From Isoetes taiwanensis (lineage: Eukaryota; Streptophyta; Lycopodiopsida; Isoetales; Isoetaceae): a stretch of DNA of 64,000 nt. The DNA lies in contig JAJEKV010000017.1 of assembly GCA_021234155.1 (NCBI GenBank), positions 3,121,311 through 3,185,310 on the forward strand. Direction: 5' to 3'. Numbering within the stretch: position 1 is the stretch's first letter; every line of letters starts with the position of its first letter. The notes below the pieces were generated by a model, which saw only the letters and a list, made by a program, of their open reading frames with translations, ran no database searches and was not told the origin of the DNA. A program made the position numbers and the translations under genes. Of this stretch, positions 58,251 through 64,000 are shown piece by piece.

Positions 58251-58843
58251 TAGATCTAATCAGGAGTTGGGTTCTTTGGTTAGTGTCGGATCTAAGATCT
58301 GAATGGCTACTATGGGCAGTTTAATGGTCTAAAACCTACTGATTCTATGACCAAGACGGTTTAAGCTGTTAAATTGACCAAATACGATCATGGTGGCTCC
58401 TCGACACAGGTTCAACCATCTGTTGAAATTTGGCCAATTGAGGCAGTGGTGCAATTCGGCAAGCGTCTGGGGAGGCGGTTTGGCTCTGAGACGTAAAACT
58501 GAGCTCTAAAACCCTAAGACGAAAACTAGCAAGCTAGGGTTTCCTGCCCTAAATAGATATGGGGTTTAGGCTGGGGTTCCAATTGCAATTTGGCATGTGG
58601 GATAATTGGAAAGGCCCCGCACTAATGGCTAGAGTGGCAAAATATGCCAACATGAAAGGTGTGCCCTCGTGTGTGCACATGTGCACATTAATAATATATA
58701 GACACTCTAGTAAGTTGCCCCCTAGGACTACTTACACAGCTATCCAGATTGGCCGTGCTGCGTCGGTCGGGTGGGCGTGTATACGTAATGAGCCCGGTGC
58801 GATATCGTCCTGGGACCGTATCTTTTGTCTTTGAAACGTCACA
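58251..58843 (-). repeat. 3' LTR of the Ty3/gypsy element (inner end defined)
   Basis: The LTR begins on minus at 58843 with TGTGACG directly after a polypurine tract (AAGGTGGGGAGAA, 58844-58856). It contains a TATATATTATTA box (58690s) and, further on, GGGCAGGAAACCCTAGC typical of plant gypsy LTRs. The outer end near 58250 is a guess, since the 5' LTR lies outside the window. Confidence 0.6.
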
Positions 58844-61800
58844 TTCTCCCCACCTTGAAATGATGCTGTCATGACGCCGTGGAATCTCCACCTTGGGATC
58901 TTCCTAACACGCGGCTTTTGCAATCAATGATGCCTACGGTATAATCTTTATACATTTATCACAGTTACTCTAAAGACGTTACTTTTAGAACATTATTCGT
59001 CATTTATGTTATGGAATACTTATCAATTCATAACACCATTAACAAGTTATTCACTATCTTAAGTTAGACAAAATTTCAGCATTTCATATCTATAATTATT
59101 GTCCGGTACTCTTCATTCCTTGCAACACATTCCAATAAAACTTGTGTTGCAAGTCTTATCAACTCGACCTCCCTTGCCCTCCCAGGAGCGCTCTCTTGGC
59201 ACTGGCAGTCGACACTACGTTGAAATGCCGTTTTAATTATTTAATAAATTTTTGGTTATATGGTAGCCACCCACCCCATCTACATGAATGCATGGCTAAT
59301 CTCCGGGCGTAGGAAGAGGATGAATCTTCCATAATGGCGGTAGAGCGAGCGCCTATATGCCTATATGCCACTCATGCCTCACCTCTGGTTGCAGCGTGGA
59401 GATATCCTTCTCGCGTGGGGGGCGTGAAGGATGGATTCCTCCTATCAAAGCATATAGGCTAAAGGTGCTTTCCTATCAATGCATTCATAATGACCTCTTT
59501 TTCTCTTAAAGAAATTACGTCTCACGCCCGTGGGACAGTAGACTTTCTAATCTACCTTCCACTGCGCCCAAAAGCGGAAGCAGCGGTCAGCCACCTACAT
59601 TGACATTACACCGCCCTAGAGTCACCGTGTGGTCTCATCGCCAGTATTTCGCGCATGCGACTCATACCAAGCATGGGTGGCATCACGTAGATTAATCTTA
59701 ACTATACAGAATTTACTTCCTGCGTCGACATGCTGAGCCGATTTCTTCGGAGATGACCTTGCCGTCCCATTGCTCCATAAATTGGAGTGTTGCTTTTGCT
59801 AAATCTTTCTTGGAAAGTACCCGTGGCGTCTTCCTTTGGTAAGTGTTTCCCTTGACCAAAATCTTGGAGGAATTACGACGATCTCCTTGTTTTCTTGGCT
59901 TTATCAAGAATCCAGTTAAGATTCTATTTCCGGCTGTTCCTCCGTCATTTCCAGCGATTGGCCAGATCAGAACTTACGTGCGGATTGAATTATGCTTCTT
60001 TATGAAACTCACGTGGAAGACCTTATGAATCTTTGATTGTCTTTGTAAGTCTAGCACAGCAGAAGCGATTGCCTAGTTTCTCGACTATTCGAAAGATTCA
60101 GCCACCTTGGAGCAAGCTTCTATGCTTGCAATTACCCGATCTGAGCTTACTTTCCTTTACCTTAATCTTGAGCCGACATCATCTCCACTTTGAACTCTCT
60201 TCTTGTTGTTGCTTGTCGGCGATGCTCTTTTGGCGACTTCTTGCTGCTAGCGGAATATCCTGAACTTCTCTACAAGCTGCTGCATAGCCGGTAATGCTGC
60301 TCAGCTTTACACACGACGGGGGTTGCCAAGTGTGCAGGAGTTAAACGATAGCCGTAATTGATCATAAGCGGCGACATTTGGGATGATTCACCTTGGTGCT
60401 ATTGTATGCAAACTCCACCAAGTGATAAATTCTTCCCACATACCTTACTTATTCAGGACATAGTTTGTGCTTATGTCCTCTAAAATTACGGTAGTCCGGC
60501 TCCGTCGGCCATCCGTGCGAGGATGATATGCGTGCTCATGGATAGCTTAAATGCGGATCGTCGCCAAGAGGTCTTGCCAAGGCACTCATGAATTCGGATC
60601 CACTGTCGGGAGGATGATCTCCTGCGGCATGCCATGAGCTGAAGATCTCTTTGGTGGAAGAGCTTTCGCGCTTTCCATGGGTACATGCTCGTGGATGCAA
60701 GGCTGGTATGCCATCTTCGACAACTTGTCGACCCTGCAAATAAGGCATCCTTGCCTCTCTCATTTTATTCTTGGGAATCTGTGATGAAATCATGCTGATT
60801 ACCTCCCATGGCGTTTAGCGCTAATGGCTCTAATGCTTCGGAATTCAAACTGCTACGCAACCGTCTGTTGGCATATTGAAGCATTCCTTGATAGCGAGCT
60901 ATTTGCTTCTTCATTCACGGCCAATAATACATTGCTGCGCGCACGAAATATGTTTTCCTTGAATCACTTAGCTGACTATTGGGGTACATTGTGCGTGTCG
61001 TGGAATCAACCGCCCACGATGATTAAAGTCACGCGCTGCTTGTTCTTGGTATAACGAGTTGCCTTCCTTCTTACTTAATGGCAAGAGCTCAAAACTCACT
61101 GTTCTAGCCCTCCTTAGAAGGCTTGCCCATACCTCCCTTGAAATCACGATCAGGTTGGCAAGGACTCTTCAATCTTCTTACCAAAGTATTTGGAGAGTGT
61201 AAATTGCATTGCAATGCACTCTGGTTAATCAGGATGCCTTGAAGTGCATCTGCTACCACATTGAGCTTCCCGACATGGAGCTATATCAAAGTCATATTCT
61301 TAGAAATTCATCCATCTCCGGCGCCTCAGTTGAGGGTGTGGTTGCGTGAATACATATTGGAGGCTACGATGGTCGGTATCAAGCTGGAGAACTTCCTTCC
61401 CAAGAGAGATAATGCCTCCATATTCTTAATGCCACTGACAACATAAGCAATTCGATAAATGCGTTGGGTAGCGCGTCTCGGCGTCGTTCATCTTCACAGA
61501 ATCCTCACGCTACCACGCTCTTCTTGCATATGCTGTAGCTATCTTACCGCTCTGTGCTACAAGCTTATCTTTCTCGGGTAAAGGCGGGGATTGAAGCTGG
61601 GGCTGTTGTTAAAACTTCCTTCAACAATTCAAATCCCTTTAAGGCTTTCTTGTGCCAATGCTCTACCCAATCTTTCACCTTCTCTTGCCCTAAATTCGAT
61701 GCATTAGCGGGGAGGGCTGCTATCTTAACAAAGTTCTTCACGAACTTCACCATGGCAGTACCCTGCTAGGCGGGAAAACCCGACCTCGTGCACATTCTTG

Positions 61801-64000
61801 GCGCGGCCTTCGAATCAACGCACTTCAATCACGGGGTCCGTCGAGATGCCTTCTACCCGAGATCACATGACCAAGGTATTCACAGCCTGCATTGCGGTGG
61901 CGCCCGACAACTTAGTACAACTGGTGCCTCTTCAACCTCACCTTTTCCAAGTGTTGCGTGCTCTTCAAGGGATACTGTTTATACACCAAAATGTCATCAA
62001 AGAAAACAATCACAAAGGTGTCCGGGGAACTCCACAGATATGGTTCATGAGCCTCATGAGCGTGCGGGGGGCATTTGATAAGCCGAAAGGCATCCACTTT
62101 GTGAACTCATAATGCCCGCACAGCGTCACGAAGGCGGTCTTGTGGATATCCTCCTCCTTTATCCGTGTCACGGTGATAACACGACCTTAAGTCGATTTTG
62201 GAAGATCTTTGCTCCTTGAGCCCGATCCATCAAGTCTCCCCGATCTTGGAAAGGCGCATACTTGATGCTTAATGGTGTGTATTCAAGCTGTCTATAGTCT
62301 ATGCACATTCTCAAAGATCCATCCTTCTTCTTGACAAAAAGAATAGAGGCGGCTCAAATAAGGACACTGGGGTCTAATGAAACCTAGGTCGAACAGCTCT
62401 ATTTGCTTCTTTAGCTCAGAGCAACTCCCTAGCGTTGTCATTCTATATAGACCTTGCTTGTTGGCTTTGTTCGGTTAAGTGCTATCTACTTTTCGACTCC
62501 CCCTATAAGGAGGGCTGGCAGTCTCATCTAGAAAGAGATGAAGTGGAACTCAAGTGATCAACTTAGCTATTTGCCTCGGCAACTTAGCACGAGCATCATC
62601 TTCTTTGCTTCCTTCAATTCCGGCTCACTAATCTCAAGCTTGAGGATAACATACTTGCTCACTCTTGTTTTTACTTGAGCGGCCGTTTAGAAGACATACC
62701 TGCTTGCATGATGGGAACAACTTCTGCACAGTATTTCAATGATCTTGCCGTCAGATTGTTGGGAAGGTCACCTTAGCTTTCACAATCAATAATGGCCCCA
62801 CGCTGGGTCCATTGCTCCATACCTATTATCAAGTCATATTTCGCAGATGCCATTACCTCCGCCCCCCATACGGATCTTAATCCCGGCAAGTCGATGTCAA
62901 AGTTGATTCTTTTACCGATACGCCTTCTGCTCCACTTGCTAAGACAACGGGCCTTGGCTTTGACTTTAATGGTTTCAACTTCAACATTTGAACCGATACG
63001 GGAGATGCAAAGTTATAGCTACTTCCACGAATCTATCGGGACTATAAATGACTTGGCCTTGGCCTTTCCCAGCATGAAGTACTTTATCTTGACTCTACGC
63101 TTTTCACCTTGTATCTAATGCGGCAAAGATGCTGACCTCACCACAGATATGAAAGTCGCGGGCCTCCTCGCCGGTAAGTAAATCGATCAAAGTGTCCCAA
63201 TCTCCCAACTCTGCTAGCCCAGCGCACTCATGACACTTATGGGAGTTCATTCTATAACACGGCACAAACACACAAGAAACAAAACACTTCTATGCACTCC
63301 TGTCTCTTCTCCTTGGGCATGGCTGAAAGGATCGCCTTGCTTTGGAGTAGTTTGACCCTTCACATTTGTCTTTGAAGGACACACTTCTTCTCCTATTTGC
63401 TTCCCTTGATTGCCTATATGGGGCTCGTGATCTGATTTGGCTGTCCTGGGAGCTAAAAGCTGCCTGCTGCCTTGCCTTTATCTTGATAATCTTTGTTGCC
63501 TCTTGCCCGCTATTAAGTCATCACTTGCAAACATTGCCTTGGACTCCGGCAAATCTTTCGTGCAAAAGTTTGTGCCCTTACAGCTTCACCGGATCTCCTC
63601 ATTCAGATATTCAGTAACTTTCCTTTGCATGCTTCTACCTAACTTTGGCATAAACATAGCCTCCTCAAGATTTTCATGTGTTTACATCTTGACTTGTTGC
63701 CTTCTTTTGCCTTTGTAGGCTATTTGCATATCTTGGACATGCTCTTGGAATGGCGGCAGGAAACTGCTTAAACTTCTTGAACCTGCAAGCATCCCTGCTT
63801 AAGCCATGAGCATGGCGCCTTCCTTCCACCAAATACGTGCTGCTCCTTGGGTTCGGCTGTTGCCACCACCTTTATCCTTATCCTTCATACTATAGGCATT
63901 GCGTATTCGCTCATCTAAATCAAGCCAAGCCTCTGCCTCCATGCAACCTTTGTTTTTTCGCTTTGAGGTGCTCGGCTTCAGCCTTGACATTTCCCAAAAT
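58844..64000 (-). mobile_element. Ty3/gypsy retrotransposon, minus strand, cut by the window edge
   Basis: From high to low coordinates on minus: gag-like (63990-63799), a possible zinc-knuckle remnant (HKCHEC, near 63230), RT with DGSLRMCIDYRQL (near 62320) and catalytic FFDDILVYKQ (about 62001-61975), RT/RNase H junction VKNFVKIAA and FELLKEVLTTAPA (61750-61600), RNase H DHRSLQYVFTQ (61375) and KLNVVADAL (61260), integrase GSEFMSAL and LSMSTHIILA (60610-60500), then the polypurine tract. Domain order RT-RH-IN marks Ty3/gypsy; a chromodomain was not identified. Frames are broken every 100-200 bp. At least part of this may be assembly error, because conserved Gln codons (CAG) in the integrase appear as CGC or CGA. 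Confidence 0.88.

Overview
This is a plant nuclear window, most likely from a free-sporing land plant such as a fern or lycophyte. It is gene-poor and AT-rich, with intron-bearing plant genes scattered among nested Helitrons, LINEs, Ty1/copia and Ty3/gypsy debris and MITEs. A spliced Tctex-type IFT/axonemal dynein light chain gene (40.4-41.7 kb, minus) points to a lineage with flagellated sperm, because flowering plants have lost such genes. The species itself is inferred only to this level.

Layout. 0-5.5 kb: an autonomous Helitron Rep/helicase gene split by a nested non-autonomous Helitron that carries captured host exons, including an ABCC transporter fragment, next to a second small foldback insert. 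6-9.3 kb: a 5'-truncated LINE with a perfect 14-bp target duplication, a two-exon gene of unknown family, a small hypothetical ORF, and a B3-domain gene with one in-frame stop. 9.7-15.2 kb: a GC-rich degenerate LINE (minus) with tandem repeats at its 5' end. 16.0-18.8 kb: a complete ATG18/WIPI autophagy gene (minus, four coding exons).

19.7-39.9 kb: an L1-like LINE, then a tandem segmental duplication (copy A 21193-31579, copy B 31580-39880). Each copy holds part of the LINE, a dirigent-like gene and a broken reading frame with a histone-H3 fold. The copies differ by a 2.9-kb LINE present only in A, a 590-bp MITE present only in B, and several deletions. 40.4-41.7 kb: the dynein light chain gene. 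44.1-46.4 kb: another degenerate LINE. 47.5 kb: a TA-flanked MITE. 49.4-52.3 kb: a non-autonomous LTR element with 5-bp target duplication. 54-57 kb: copia and LINE fragments. 58.3-64 kb: a Ty3/gypsy element on minus, running off the window.

The host genes that look intact are ATG18, the dynein light chain, dirigent copy A and probably the two-exon gene at 6615-7225. There is no operon-like organisation. Many frame breaks in the transposons lie where duplicated copies differ by CAG/CTG versus CG-rich strings, which looks more like base-calling error at methylated CHG sites than mutation. Several 'pseudogene' calls should be read with that in mind.
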